This document shows positions 11,189 to 22,193 of a stretch of 64,000 nucleotides of DNA, piece by piece. How positions within the stretch are numbered: position 1 is the stretch's first letter; the number at the start of each line of letters is the position of its first letter. The notes below the pieces were generated by a model. The model was not told where the DNA came from and made no database searches. It saw only the letters and a list, made by a program, of their open reading frames with translations. The translations under genes were made by a program, and so were the position numbers. The DNA is from Allantophomopsis cytisporea. Lineage: Eukaryota; Ascomycota; Leotiomycetes; Phacidiales; Phacidiaceae. The DNA lies in contig CP103034.1 of the NCBI GenBank assembly GCA_024752435.1, positions 1,674,001 to 1,738,000 of the forward strand. Reading direction: 5' to 3'.

Positions 11189-11262
11189 GCTCTCTACAAT
11201 TCTTAATATCAAATAGTCACTCAGAACACAAGCAAAGACTCACTTCATATCAAAGCGCAATC

Positions 11263-13871
11263 ATGGTTGCCAATGGTGTGGTGAATCCAGCACAGGTTCC
11301 TCTTCCGGGTCGTTCAAAACTCGAAGATCAAGCTGCTTCCGCAGCATTGTATGCGACTCACCCGGACCGAAAGGACACTACAAACGGAATCCTTGATGCC
11401 AATGGAAAACTATCCTCTGCAAGTCAGTATTACCTCACCACCCTCATGCACTCCACATGAATAATCATTGTATATAGGTGCAGCAGCTTCGCTCAAGCAT
11501 GCTGATCCAAGGACGCTGCCGTCATATCCCAGTACCGGTATGAAGAACAATGCCTCGGCAGCCGGAGCAGCCGCGTCCCTCGGATGGGCAAATCAGAAGC
11601 CCTTTGAGCACTGGAAACCAGACCCTTCGGCTTCCGCATCGGCAGCAGCAATGCTAGCGAAGGATTACAAGATGGCCCCGCTATGGCAACCCGAAGCCAG
11701 TTCGCACGGCGCAAAAGCTGCTCTACTGGCGCACAAGGCTGATGGAAAGGTCGAGATCTGGAAACCAGAGCCCAACACGTGGGGGAATTCCGCGGCGACT
11801 CAGGCCATGGCGAACGAGCGTAAACAGACACTGAGTCCCCAATTGGACTATGGATATACGGATCTGGGTCGCAAAGGCTCATTGATGGCTGCGACGGGGG
11901 CCATGTCGGGCTCAAAATCACGACAGCGATCAGATTCGACACCGGTGCGAACGGTACCGTTGTATCCGGACGAGGCCAACGCAAAATCCAATGCCTTGAA
12001 GGCCGCCACTTCAGTGCATAGAGCCTCTGCACTGTCACGGAGTGGAACGCAATCCAACGGGATGGGTACCACTGGTGCTGGCGGAGCTGCCAATGCAGCG
12101 GTCACGAATATGAGCAGGGATATGTATTCTAGTCACCCCCCAGTACAGCTTGAAGTCGACGAGAAGAATCGCAGTGACACCTTGAGAGCCTCTGCTGTAG
12201 CCATGGCACAGCAAATGTACAAGGTTCAACAGAAACAGATCCAAGACGCCGCAAATGACCATTTTGGTGCTGGAAACTCCGCTGCGGTGGCAGCACATGG
12301 TCGTGAAAGGCCAGCCCCTGCAGCTGATGGAGCACAACCCATGCGTTTCAATAATCTACAGGAGACCGCTCAGAGACTCGCACAAGAACGTCTTGCAAAA
12401 CTTCACAACGACCACTTTGAAGCTGCTGAATACAGGAGCTACTATGGAGAAGATGCCAAGCCACAACAGTCGGGCAACCGACTATCTATTCGCGGCCGAC
12501 CTCGTCGACGTGCCTCTTCGGAGGGATCAAAGGACGAAGACAAGGTCCAGTCCTTAAGAATTCGGCAGCAGATGTCTCTCTTCTCCAGCAATCTTTCTCA
12601 GGTAGATGACAAGAAGCGAAAGGCGGATCGTGAGAATCTGATTGCAATTGCTCAACGCAATGTCCGAGAGAGTCTTCACGGTATGGATGAAAAGGTCTTT
12701 GCAGACACCGGAAAAGTGGCCCCATCTCTTCTCAGTGAATGGGAGATCAAAGCCCAGCGAGCAGCGCAGGCAAATAGCGATGATCGAATGCAAAACCACG
12801 GCAGAGTTAACCTCGGTGGTGGTAAGTTCGTTAATCAAAGTGCTGTGGATCTGGTGGCTAGGAATAACGTTCAGCCTACACTTGATGAGATCAATGAGAG
12901 CGCAGCTGCGGAGAGGGCGAGACAGGATCAAATCAAACATGATGCCTTGATGGCCAAGATGGATGCGGACGACAAGAAACAGAGGGACAGGGAAGAGAAG
13001 ACTATGAGTAAGCAATTGAAAGGTGAGTAATTTGTTTCTGAGAGTGCGTAGCATCGACTGATCCTGTACAGACCAGGATAAAGCGGAAGAGAAACAGAGG
13101 AAGGCAGATGAGAAGGTTGCCAAGGAGGAACAAAAACGTCTTGCAAAGGGAGAGAAAAGGAAATCTGGCACTGCCAAAGCGGGTGCAGAAGCAACTGGCG
13201 CAGCAGTAGTTACAACTGAGGGACACGAACCAGCTGTCGACACCGATCACGCCGTATCTCCAATCACCGACGACGAAGCCGTAACAACCTCACCCATAAT
13301 CGACGAGACCACACCCCACACAGATCGTCTCACCATCGACCCCGCGATCGCCAACACCGCAACCAGCAACAAGGAGGCCTCAACCCCCACCTCACCCGTC
13401 TCAGACTCGAACGTCAAAGACTCCAAAGTGCGCCACTGGCTCAAGAATAGATTCCGCCGCTCCTCCCGCGGCCAGAACTCCAACCCCGCCACCTCACCTC
13501 CAACCACCTCCGACGGCACCAAGGACAAGGGCTTCGTAGGCGGCGCCGCGTACACGGGCGCCTCGGCCAATAACTCCACTACCAGCCTGCCCGGTCAAGG
13601 GAGCGTGCGCAGCGTTGCGCTCGCGGGTACGGGTACCGGCGTTGATGAAGGCGGTATGCCGACGGGCGTTCATGAAGGTGGTATGTCGAAGCGCGTTAAC
13701 GGTAAGGGGAAACAGCGTGCTGGTAGTGTTAGTTCTTCCGAGGAGGAATTCGAGGAGGCGAGGGATCGCTTTGACGAGGAGCTGGATCTTGCGCCGCCTA
13801 GAACGCTTGGCGATGAGGTTAGGAAGAGTAGTAGTCCTATTCGGGAGACTAAGTTTCATGAGGTTATTTGA
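11263..13871 (+). CDS. EIS1: Eisosome protein 1 (Eis1-like)
   Basis: Three exons: 11263-11422, 11478-13022, 13072-13871 (834 aa). Intron 1 is 55 nt (GTCAGT..ATATAG), intron 2 is 49 nt (GTGAGT..TACAG); both joins keep frame. The N-terminal 150 residues carry the Eis1 pattern of repeated Ala-rich units with aromatic anchors (ASLKHADPRTLPSYPS, ASLGWANQKPFEHWKP, YKMAPLWQPEASSHGAKAA, VEIWKPEPNTWGNSAA). The middle is Lys/Glu-rich and probably coiled coil. The C-terminal third is Ser/Thr/Pro-rich and disordered, with one conserved-looking basic patch, VRHWLKNRFRRSSRG. Eis1 is a component of eisosomes, the plasma-membrane furrow assemblies with Pil1/Lsp1. No transmembrane segment is seen. Confidence 0.85.
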
Positions 13872-14413
13872 GGTTGTTTGAAGTTGATGGGGGAGGGAAA
13901 ATGGGTAGGGAGACTGGATTGGAAAGTGGAGGAAGATGGGATTGGAATGGGATGGAAAATGGGAGGGTAATTTGTAAGCTCTACTTGTTGCTTTTGTTGA
14001 TTTGTACATGACGTCTTCTCGTATTTGTATGCTTGTATTATGTATTGTTGAATCCAGTGGGTGGGTGGATTTGATGATGGCGTGGTTGGTTGGTAGGTCG
14101 TACTGTCTTTTAGGTTGATATTCCCTGGTTTATTTGTCTATTTGTTGGTTCAGTTATGTTTGTCTGTTGGTTCAAGTTATGTTTTGAATGATTGTACTAA
14201 TAATGACTTGGTCTGGGAGGTAATAATCAAAATTAATTGGTGAAGGTCTAATTTATAAGCTCTTTTCTTCGATATATACCTTCTGCTTATTTATTGCTCT
14301 GTGTCATTTCTATAGTCTGATAGCTCGGTTCTCAAACATACATAACTCTTACACCTAACTCTTGCTAATAAAACACCACCTGTCAAGAATCCCATCAATT
14401 ATCCAAATCTCCA
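13872..14413. other. Convergent 3' intergenic region
   Basis: About 540 bp between the 3' ends of EIS1 and the RTA1-like gene. It is T/G-rich, with TTGTTGGTT-like words around 14140-14180. No gene is seen. Confidence 0.35.
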
Positions 14414-15365
14414 TCATTTGTTGCTAGCAAACGGAGTCATCTCCGAAGACTCAATCATCTCTCCCTTCTTCGCTTTCCGAATTCGTCTGAAAAGGCTACC
14501 AGGGTGAACAACAGCAAGCAGAAACACCACAATAATCATCAGCGACCCATCAAAGACATAAAGCAAGACCTCATGCGACGAAATATACCCCCCATTACCC
14601 TGAGCGAACTCCACGACCCGCAGAACATTCCGCAGCAGGAAAATCCCACTAACAGCATACAACACTGCCAAGTGCTTCCCCACCGGCAGAGGCGTCCCGC
14701 CGCTCTCCCCATAAAACCGCCGCTGAAAGCCCGCCGTCAACAAAATAAACAGCCCAAACATGAACATCTGCAGGACCAGCCCCGCGAGCACAATCCGCGT
14801 GCCGTTCATCGCCGTCGGCGCATCCGTGCTGCCGCTCAGCACCGCCCCCGCGAACTGCGTGCCGAAGCAGATCGTGTCGACCACCACGAAGAGCTTGGTC
14901 GACCACCGCGGCGGGATCATGCAGCAGTCGCTCGCGTCTAGGTTGCGCGCTGTCCGTCCGAGGATCATGTAGATTGAGGCGGCGAGGAAGGGCGGCGACG
15001 ACAGGATTAGCATGTATTGCATTATGTAGGGGCCTATTTGCCGGGTGTCTTTGTGGGATTGCGCGCGGCCGTAGTAGCCTCCTGCTTCCACTGCTGTGCG
15101 GTTAGATTTGCTTGTGGTTTGTGGGGTGGTCATGGCCATGGCGATGGTGTTGCTTGGGCTTACTTAGGCACCCTAGGACTAGGGGGATGAAAAATGGTGC
15201 GCGGTATCGACATATTTGTGTGAGGTGTACTATTGCTCCTATGCCGAAGAGGATGATCCAGGCGTATGCGGCGGTTGAGGAGGGCGTGTAGGGGTATAGA
15301 TCGAAGGGAGCTTCGCCGGTATGCGTGGTTGAATTGGATGGGGTGGTTGTGTTGGAGGTCGACAT
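14414..15365 (-). CDS. RTA1-like seven-transmembrane protein
   Basis: Exon 1 is 15365-15164 and exon 2 starts at 15093 or 15090 and runs to 14414. The intron begins GTAAGC, has TCTAAC and ends CGCACAG; a second AG three bases on would give LMEAGGYYGRA, closer to the family consensus. The protein is about 293-294 aa with around seven hydrophobic segments and a Ser/Thr/Asn-rich extracellular start. Family motifs include GGYYGRAQ, APPF-like loop residues (ILSSPPFLAASIYM), LDASDCCMIPPRW and the cytoplasmic basic tail. RTA1 proteins (Rta1, Rsb1, Pug1 relatives) are fungus-specific plasma-membrane proteins linked to lipid translocation and resistance to sterol-active or toxic compounds; the actual ligand is not readable. 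It looks intact. Confidence 0.85.
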
Positions 15366-16065
15366 GGTTATGGACGTTCAAGTGAATTCGATGGGATGGG
15401 ATTTGGAGATGTGAAGGGAATAGCATGAAGAAGTGAGAAGTATGTTGACTTATCACCGTCGTGGCAGATACCTATCATTTAAGAACTCCTTCACGGATAA
15501 GGACTAAGTGGGAACTATGTGGAATGATTGATCTGATCGCCAAGATTCGATCATCACTGACATATATTAGGATATCTATACGTTGTACTTCCAACATGTC
15601 GGGCATTGTATGTGTGAAGGTTGTCTCACGCCAAACCAAACCAAGAGAGGACCTTTGGGTTATTTTTAGTGAAAGTGGACAAAGCCACCATTGACGCATC
15701 ATTAATTACAGAAATGCTAGAGTATTGCCTCCTTGTAATTAAATCGGCGAACAATACAAGCCTCGTAGTAGACAGCGTTGTTAAAAATGTCAGGAGTAGA
15801 AGAGATCTGCCTTGATGTGCTTCACGATACGCGCGCTCGTATAGATATCCACATTCGGTTAGATTCGACACAATCATATCCCTGATAAAAATTCTTACAA
15901 TGTTAGCCGATGAAGTTGGAACTCAATTCTAATCCAACGTACATCACATTAAGGACTGCTTAATGGATATTTACTTTACATGCGTATCCGTGATCTACGT
16001 CACAAACTCAGGTGATGGGAGTTTGGGGATTAAGTCTTAAGGTGAAAATAATCAAAATCGATGGG

Positions 16066-16099
16066 AGAAAGTCTAGAATCTAAGAAAGTCTAGAATCTA
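16066..16099. repeat. 17-bp tandem duplication
   Basis: AGAAAGTCTAGAATCTA occurs twice, head to tail and identical (16066-16082, 16083-16099). Confidence 0.9.
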
Positions 16100-16453
16100 C
16101 AAACTTCAACCGTGATCAATTAGAACCTCGAACTATGAAGTATTTTCTTCATTTGCTTCATCGATTACTACTGGCGTCTTGCTTGTGTCTATACTTCTGA
16201 TATAAAATATATCCCTTCTAAACGATCCTCTACACTTATCGATGTAGAAATACGAGTCAAGCACAGACGTCCAAGACTCTTTCCTCATAAGGGCATTCTT
16301 AAAATCCTGGAACTACCACATTAAGTTGTGTTAATGATATGCATACTCTCCGAATCATTATCTCGAGTTAGCAAAATGTATTCTAACAAGTGAAAAGAAG
16401 ACCTATAATCAACCCAACAGCCCTTATCAATTTCACTAAAGTTCGCTGGATAT

Positions 16454-16515
16454 CAGTGGTCTCTTCGTCCGTGGTATAGCTATATCTCATGTATTCATCA
16501 TGGTAGAGACCACTG
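16454..16515. repeat. Inverted repeat, 11-bp perfect arms
   Basis: CAGTGGTCTCT (16454-16464) and AGAGACCACTG (16505-16515) are exact reverse complements with a 40-nt spacer. It could be a miniature-element relic or chance. Confidence 0.7.
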
Positions 16516-16832
16516 TCTGCATTTCTGCCGATATATAGACGAAGCTCATGCACAAGTTCAATTGTTCTTTGCCAAACTCAGAAGTCAATTTTTGCCTATA
16601 CTTAAGCTGGAGTCGAACTCATTCAATGAGTACCCCACCCAAAGTCGCAGTGGCGTTACTCAAGTGTATATACCGCACTCGTTCAGCAATTGAGTACTCG
16701 GATATTGTAGCCCGAAGTGAGAGAAAACTTCGAAATTATAATGTGGTTGAAATATGAAAAGCAAAGAGAGCTGTAAAAATATATTGTACAGCTAGACGTA
16801 CCTGGCTTAACCGCCCTGACCATTGATGAAGG

Positions 16833-17690
16833 CTACCTTAGCAATACCTCTACGAGTCGGAGTGTTATATTGCTGAAAAGTGCTGATCTGAGCCGGCTGC
16901 TAAATGGGAAACGATCTTGGAAAACAAGTGAATAGTGCTCCATCGTTAAAGGGTAAACTCCAAACATTCCCCAATCGATGATATAAAGTGCATTGTCTTC
17001 TCCGATAATGACATTTGTTGGATGAAGGTCGATATTACAAAATACAAGAGATTCAGAAGTGAAACCTAGCCTCACTCGCCGGTTTCTTCCAATAAGTTTC
17101 GCATTACACTGCTATTACAGTCTATAGGCCTTTAAAGGCTCTGTCAGCACTGCCGTCTGTGAAAAAGTGGTTAATCGCGATTTCATTTTCGAAAGGATTC
17201 ACGGGAGCTTGCTTTGGCACAAGAAACGTCCAGATATGGCGAACAGCTGCAACAATAGCATCAAAGACATCAGATTCGTCATTTAGATGCTCTATTGTGT
17301 ATTGGATACATGTTATCCTGTTGACCATCTCCATTACAATGTAAGTCTTCGGGATGCGCGCATCCAAGACCCACAAGTTCGGGTACCCCAAATTCGGGGC
17401 CACCGAGAACCAATCATAAACCTTAGGAACTCGAAACATATGTTGATCAGCGTGTTCGTAGGCAAATTCTTGAGCAGCCACCTCGGCTTTGGTGATATAA
17501 CTGCCATACTTAACCCAAGTGTTTTCGTTGTACGCAAACCGCATTGATTCCAGCTGTATAGTTTACAACGAGCGATGATATCTCCGCGATCTGGCAACGG
17601 AACGACGTCGGCTACAGAATCCTCATCTGTACTCGACACGCCGTCTGCAGCAGCGGTGCTCACAGCACTGATTGTTGTCGGTGGTGACAT
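16833..17690 (-). pseudogene. Aminoglycoside-phosphotransferase-like (APH) kinase pseudogene
   Basis: The start is an ATG at 17690, followed by a Ser/Thr/Asp-rich leader and DIIARCK. At about 17570 the frame must shift by one base to reach the well-conserved continuation (LESMRFAYNENTWVKYGSY, then AAQEFAYEHADQHMFRVPKV). That frame runs to a TAG at about 17122, inside a region where the family continues. After another shift the catalytic part resumes (17075-16833), with CNIDLHPTNV in place of the brenner motif HxDxxxxN and IIDWGMFG as the metal-binding motif. Three pieces in different frames without usable splice sites indicate decay. The family comprises small-molecule kinase-like proteins that are greatly expanded in fungi; substrate unknown. 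Confidence 0.7.
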
Positions 17691-18385
17691 AGAAAGCTGT
17701 AATATTGTCCTCTACCATTTAGTAGCCACGCGATACGAGGTTGTGCGAACTTGCAAGTCGAGTAAGAGATTTGGTCATACGAGCGTAATCCAAGTGACTG
17801 ATATTATTGAGTGGTGGATAATGTACAAGATTGGGGACTCCAGTTTTATAATGTGTCTCGCATATACTAGCCTACCTAATAGTCCTAGAGTAGCTTTTAT
17901 GTTGTTAGTAAGTTGCGGTAAGGTATCTTGGTTATAGATTATTGACCTATGTCAGATATAGTTTATCGTGCTCACTCATTGTACTTCTGACCCTTAATTG
18001 ACTTACCCTCAAAAATCGGGTTAGTTCATACTCTATACACCAATAAACTATCGTTTCAGTCACCTTCAATTGGGAATCGGTGAATTGAAAATGGAAACAA
18101 CGCAGAAAACTTTGGGTACTAGCAATAGTCTGCAGAGAATCTACCGTAATTATGGTACGTCGAAAGCGTATAAGATCAGATAAATACAATTTGACGGGTA
18201 CATAGGTTTGTTCCATACAACCTCTGACTTTATACCAATGGTAAGGTATGTAAACGTTTTACAGATAATTGGATCGGAATGTTATGGATTCTGGTAGTGA
18301 TTTTCTATCTAAAAGATCTCGTGGTGATGATCATATCTAAAGCATTCCCATGAAGTTCCCTACTGTCAAGCTAGTAATCCCAAAG
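17691..18385. other. Intergenic, no recognised gene
   Basis: About 700 bp. A minus-strand frame at 18216-17947 (89 codons) has no family I recognise and no supporting context. Confidence 0.3.
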
Positions 18386-20365
18386 TCACAAGAGGTCTTT
18401 ATTATAGACATAAAGTGGCATGGAGTCTTCCCACATGCTGTCGGTAAGCATAGTTTTATTGGAGCCATCGACATTCATGACTAGGATCTGACCGTATGGT
18501 TGGAACGTATCATCATAGGTGGCAGCCTCATCACGGAAGCCGTACATGCCGCTGTTGTACTGGATACGACCATCTGCGGTCCATACAGCATGTGCATCAT
18601 TGGCACCGCTCGTGGTGAGCTGTGTCAGACCTGTCCCATTCGGAAAGATGGTATATATGTCGAAGCTGTCGGTGGTTGAAAGATCATCAAGGTTTAATTG
18701 GTTTCGACGGGTGAAGACGATCCTCTCTCCGTCCGGTGACCAGCCCGGTGTGTTGTCCCAGGTATCCGTCAAATTAGTGACGGTCATGTCGGTGAGGTTC
18801 ATAAGGCGCAGGCCGAGACCCCATTCAGAACCGAAGTCGCGATAGACAAGCTGGGTACCGTCAGGTGAAAAGCTGGGAAATCCTGAGTTCACTACTCCAG
18901 ACGTGCTGAAGGTCAACTGCTCGTAGTAAGAGCCATTTGAGGTGGCCCTGTAAAGATTTCCACCGACAATGGAGCGCTCGAAGAACCAGTTTCCGAGACC
19001 GAAAGCGATCCATTCACCATCGGGTGACCATGTAGGCTGGAATGCACCAGCTAAGCCTTCAGCATTCAGGGTAGCATCGATCTCGCCTGTAGAAAAAGTA
19101 TCAAACACAAGCTGCAAATCCGTTCCATCGGGGTTCATGGTCATGATAGACGAATTACCGAGCTGCTTCTGTGTGATAGCAAGGATGCCCTGATTTGATA
19201 GTGTTGGGAACACGTCGGTGAATCGGTACTCCCACTCGCTATCCCAACTATAGAGCGATTTCTCCATGGAACGGACAGGATCGAAGAGCGGCTTCTCGTA
19301 GACTACCATAGAGCCATCTGGTGACCACGAAGGATTGCGCATCTCGCCCAATATAGCAGTGGAATTCGAGCTGGAGGACGTGTAATTAAGTCCCTCATTA
19401 TCGCCAGCCTTAATGTCATAGCCAATGACATCCGCGGTCACCCATTGCCCAGAAAGTTTACATCCATCACCCGAAGTATGGTAGATGTAGTCGGTGCCGG
19501 TGGCAACATCAACAGACGCAATCTGGGCGACCGAAGTACTAGCTGATGATGCGGTGCGAGCATTATACGTGTTCTCCCTCGTCATCTCATAGAAAAGGAT
19601 ACGCGAGCCATCAGGAGACCACTTGGGCGAACCAAGACAATAGCCCTCCTTGCTAACAACGAGTTGGAAATCGGATCCATTGGGTCGTATAATATAGACA
19701 GAGAGGGTCTGCGTGTGCTCCCAGCCAGTTCCATTACTGTGCCCAGTCCAGTTGGTATTACGATCAGAAGAAAACGCGATCCATTCTCCATCTGGTGACC
19801 AACTTGGACGGTAATGACCAGATGGGCTGACTGGATTGCTAGTAGTTGAGGCAGTGTTAGTCAAATTGAAGGCCTCTTTTGTTTCGAGATTCTTTACCCA
19901 GATATTGGTCGTATAGTTGCCCTGAGTGGACACATAAGCAAGTGTAGTGCCATCTGGAGAAAGTACACCGGCGTCCTCGAAAGAAGGCGTTGCGACGAGT
20001 TCCTCCAATCCAGAGCCGTTTACACGAGCGCGGTATATATCTGACTGGCCGTCTCCTGCACGCTCGCTGGTAAAGGTGATCCATTGCCCATCTGGAGAGA
20101 AGGATGCATGATAATCGAAAGCAGAGGTGCTGTTGCTTAGCAGTTGGCGTTCGTTGCTGCCATCCGTATTGGCGATATACAAGACAGAACTCGAGGGAGC
20201 GATTCGGTTCATGAACATGACACCAAGCTTCCCATCAGCGGCTGGGGCATGAGCAGAGTAGCCCTTCGGGGTGATACCAGAGGTAGGTACCTTTGCGTAA
20301 GGGCAAGCCGCCTGGACCGAGCCGGCAAGAAGGCAAAACAGGAGGGACATTATAACCCGTTGCAT
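18386..20365 (-). CDS. Secreted TolB-like (PD40) beta-propeller protein
   Basis: Single exon; I choose the ATG at 20365 (659 aa) because it is followed by a clean signal peptide (MQRVIMSLLFCLLAGSVQA, predicted cut before ACP). The frame is open 27 codons further up, with ATGs at 20446-region and 20416, but those residues are polar. The mature part carries about nine PD40 repeats with cores FSPDGQW, LSPDGTT, WSPDGEW, WSPDGSR, WSPDGSM, FSPDGTQ, WSPDGER and WTADGR, spaced 40-75 residues. This predicts a TolB-type propeller of six or more blades. Many N-glycosylation sequons (NGS, NTS, NWT, NYT) fit secretion. No enzyme domain is fused. Function is unknown; such proteins bind ligands or proteins through the propeller face. 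Intact. Confidence 0.85.
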   Translation of the reverse strand: MQRVIMSLLFCLLAGSVQAACPYAKVPTSGITPKGYSAHAPAADGKLGVMFMNRIAPSSSVLYIANTDGSNERQLLSNSTSAFDYHASFSPDGQWITFTSERAGDGQSDIYRARVNGSGLEELVATPSFEDAGVLSPDGTTLAYVSTQGNYTTNIWVKNLETKEAFNLTNTASTTSNPVSPSGHYRPSWSPDGEWIAFSSDRNTNWTGHSNGTGWEHTQTLSVYIIRPNGSDFQLVVSKEGYCLGSPKWSPDGSRILFYEMTRENTYNARTASSASTSVAQIASVDVATGTDYIYHTSGDGCKLSGQWVTADVIGYDIKAGDNEGLNYTSSSSNSTAILGEMRNPSWSPDGSMVVYEKPLFDPVRSMEKSLYSWDSEWEYRFTDVFPTLSNQGILAITQKQLGNSSIMTMNPDGTDLQLVFDTFSTGEIDATLNAEGLAGAFQPTWSPDGEWIAFGLGNWFFERSIVGGNLYRATSNGSYYEQLTFSTSGVVNSGFPSFSPDGTQLVYRDFGSEWGLGLRLMNLTDMTVTNLTDTWDNTPGWSPDGERIVFTRRNQLNLDDLSTTDSFDIYTIFPNGTGLTQLTTSGANDAHAVWTADGRIQYNSGMYGFRDEAATYDDTFQPYGQILVMNVDGSNKTMLTDSMWEDSMPLYVYNKDLL

Positions 20366-21115
20366 CTTGGTTTTGGTCTTGTCCTCTTGGGTGGAAAGAG
20401 TTGAAGAGGAATGCATGAGAGAAAAAGAGACAAGACTTACAATCATATATATACAAACACTTTACTATTGTGATTATGATTATTCTTGAATTACCAGTAT
20501 CTCACTGGCCCTCCAGAGAATAGTCATGGCTTGGCAATGTGGAATAATTAAAACAGCAATGCAAAGTTTCTCTCTGGAATGGCAGGATACGGTACTCTTG
20601 CAAACCGTCTATCCTACGGTTTTGCAAGTTATATTCCGATGCCCCGAAGACTTGGAGAGTACGGAGCCGCAAGTCGGGAACAGTAGGCAGAATTTCGCTA
20701 GTAACCAATGAAAATGTCTCTCTCTGCGCAGCAGCCAATTAAACTGCTCAGGCATGATGGAGCTATACCTATTGCGAAGTCAACAGGATGAGGCTCTGTA
20801 GCTGCGGAGTCTTCGGGGCTTGAGGAGGAGAGACCACTTCTTGGCACCGGAGCTCTCTCAACTTTTTACTCCGTCCAGAACTAGTAATTAGTGTAGTGGG
20901 ATTCATTTGCCACAGCTTATCAAAGTTGCTTAAACTTCTCTTTTCCACGTTTATTCCCGAGCGTTTAAAGTTTAAGTTATGCAAGTTGATCCATGAATAT
21001 TAGTTTATTTAAAAGGTATACCTCTAAGCATAAAGGATCTATAGATAAATAATCACAACTTTAATTATAGAATTATTTTTTATAGGTAGTCGGGGTATAT
21101 TACTTTAATGAATCG
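20366..21115. other. Intergenic with a hairpin
   Basis: About 750 bp upstream of the propeller gene, containing its promoter. Apart from the inverted repeat at 20597-20628 nothing stands out. Confidence 0.35.
20597..20628. repeat. Inverted repeat (hairpin)
   Basis: CTTGCAAACCGT (20597-20608) and ACGGTTTTGCAAG (20616-20628) pair over 12 bases with one bulge and a 7-nt loop. Confidence 0.7.
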
Positions 21116-21860
21116 ATGAGGTCGAAATGTGCGCTAACAATTTCACATCGGCGGCGTGCATTATGGGAAAAGTTAAACGACAAGACAACAATCCAAATAG
21201 CAGCAGAAAAGGTTGTAGTTATCTACAAGGAAGACTTCCAACCCTCTCTCATCACCGACCCGGGCGAGCCAGCTGAAGTAGAAGAATTTGATAAGAGCTG
21301 CGAAATCGCGGATATCGCTCTTGTTGTTTGTATTGCTTGTCCAGCTTTTGTTCTACCTATATTGGATCTTATAGATGCTATTGAGGCATTGCCAAATTTC
21401 GAAATTCCTGAAGCTAGGAAACTTCAGTTTCCAGAGTGGTATATATAGACTTCAAGAAATACTTGGGAATCTCAAGTTGTAGAATGGACTTGCGGTTGGT
21501 TTTCTCCTACAACTTATTTATAGACACTGATAATTACTAGGTTGGGAAAATGATGTCGACCAAGCTATCTATATGTTTCCCCTTCCAATTGAAGAGTTCA
21601 TGCCTATACTTCGTTGATGGGGAAATATAAATATCTTGCGGGCACATCAAGCTGTTCGGAAAGATGAGCAGGGAAGACAACTCTTTTTATTTGGTTCATG
21701 GAAAGAGGGCCCTTGGAAATTGAAATACGTGTTGGTTAGACTAACATGGATCAAAGATGAAGAAGGTATATCTCAAGGTATAAGAGATTGTGCGAAAGAG
21801 GCTGTGAATAAAATGAGGTCATTGAAAGTGAAAACAAGTAGATTGATTATTATTGAATGA
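21116..21860 (+). pseudogene. Broken gene of unknown family
   Basis: The first frame (ATG 21116, to 21448) encodes about 110 residues with a hydrophobic segment (IADIALVVCIACPAFVLPIL). After an interval that may include an intron (AG at about 21540), a second frame reads GWENDVDQAIYMFPLPIEEF and meets a TGA near 21614. It then continues in the same frame with NILRAHQAVRKDEQGRQLFL to 21860. The readable protein on both sides of the TGA suggests a recent stop in a real gene. I do not recognise the family. It could also be two exons of a gene with an unusual splice. Confidence 0.4.
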
Positions 21861-22193
21861 CTTTGGACCTATCGTTATATCGAGCAGTGCAATGAAACCT
21901 AACGCTTTATATATGAAAAATCTTGGTGCATACTTGCCACCGATTGTTTGTCGATGGATGCTACGTATGTCGACAAGTACTGTTCTACACAGAATTTAGT
22001 TAGTGCTTGATATAAATCCTTGAAAGTGTACTTAGATACTGAACAACACTTTTCGACGGAGCTATGGTTCTGTTCAGACTGTCCATACACCTGGCCGTAG
22101 AACTTGCAACAGCTTATATAGACTCTTATTATCTAGCAATCCCCGTTCTTCACTACAAAGGAAATATCCAAAATCACTTTCCACTTCAACATT
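21861..22193. other. 3' flank of the NRPS gene
   Basis: About 330 bp between the broken gene and the NRPS stop codon. Presumably it holds the NRPS 3' UTR; nothing else is seen. Confidence 0.3.

Larger units (their letters stand above)
9940..11262. promoter_or_regulatory. Divergent upstream region of phosphatase and EIS1
   Basis: A 1.3-kb gap between divergent genes. It is unusually rich in simple sequence: G-rich near 9950, AT-rich repeats at 10430-10680, trinucleotide runs, and a pyrimidine-rich TCTTC/CAATCTT stretch at 10980-11030, typical of fungal core promoters or 5' leaders. No gene is supported here. Confidence 0.4.
15366..16832. other. Accessory intergenic region with small repeats
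   Basis: About 1.5 kb of AT-rich sequence. Short frames around 15460-15880 have no recognisable family. Two small repeats listed separately lie here. Confidence 0.3.

Noticed and set aside
12035..13579. Several minus-strand frames of 100-229 codons inside EIS1
   Set aside because: Antisense shadows of the three-exon EIS1 gene; no family resemblance and no splice support.
17947..18216. 89-codon minus-strand frame
   Set aside because: No recognisable domain, unusual composition and no neighbouring exons; likely chance.
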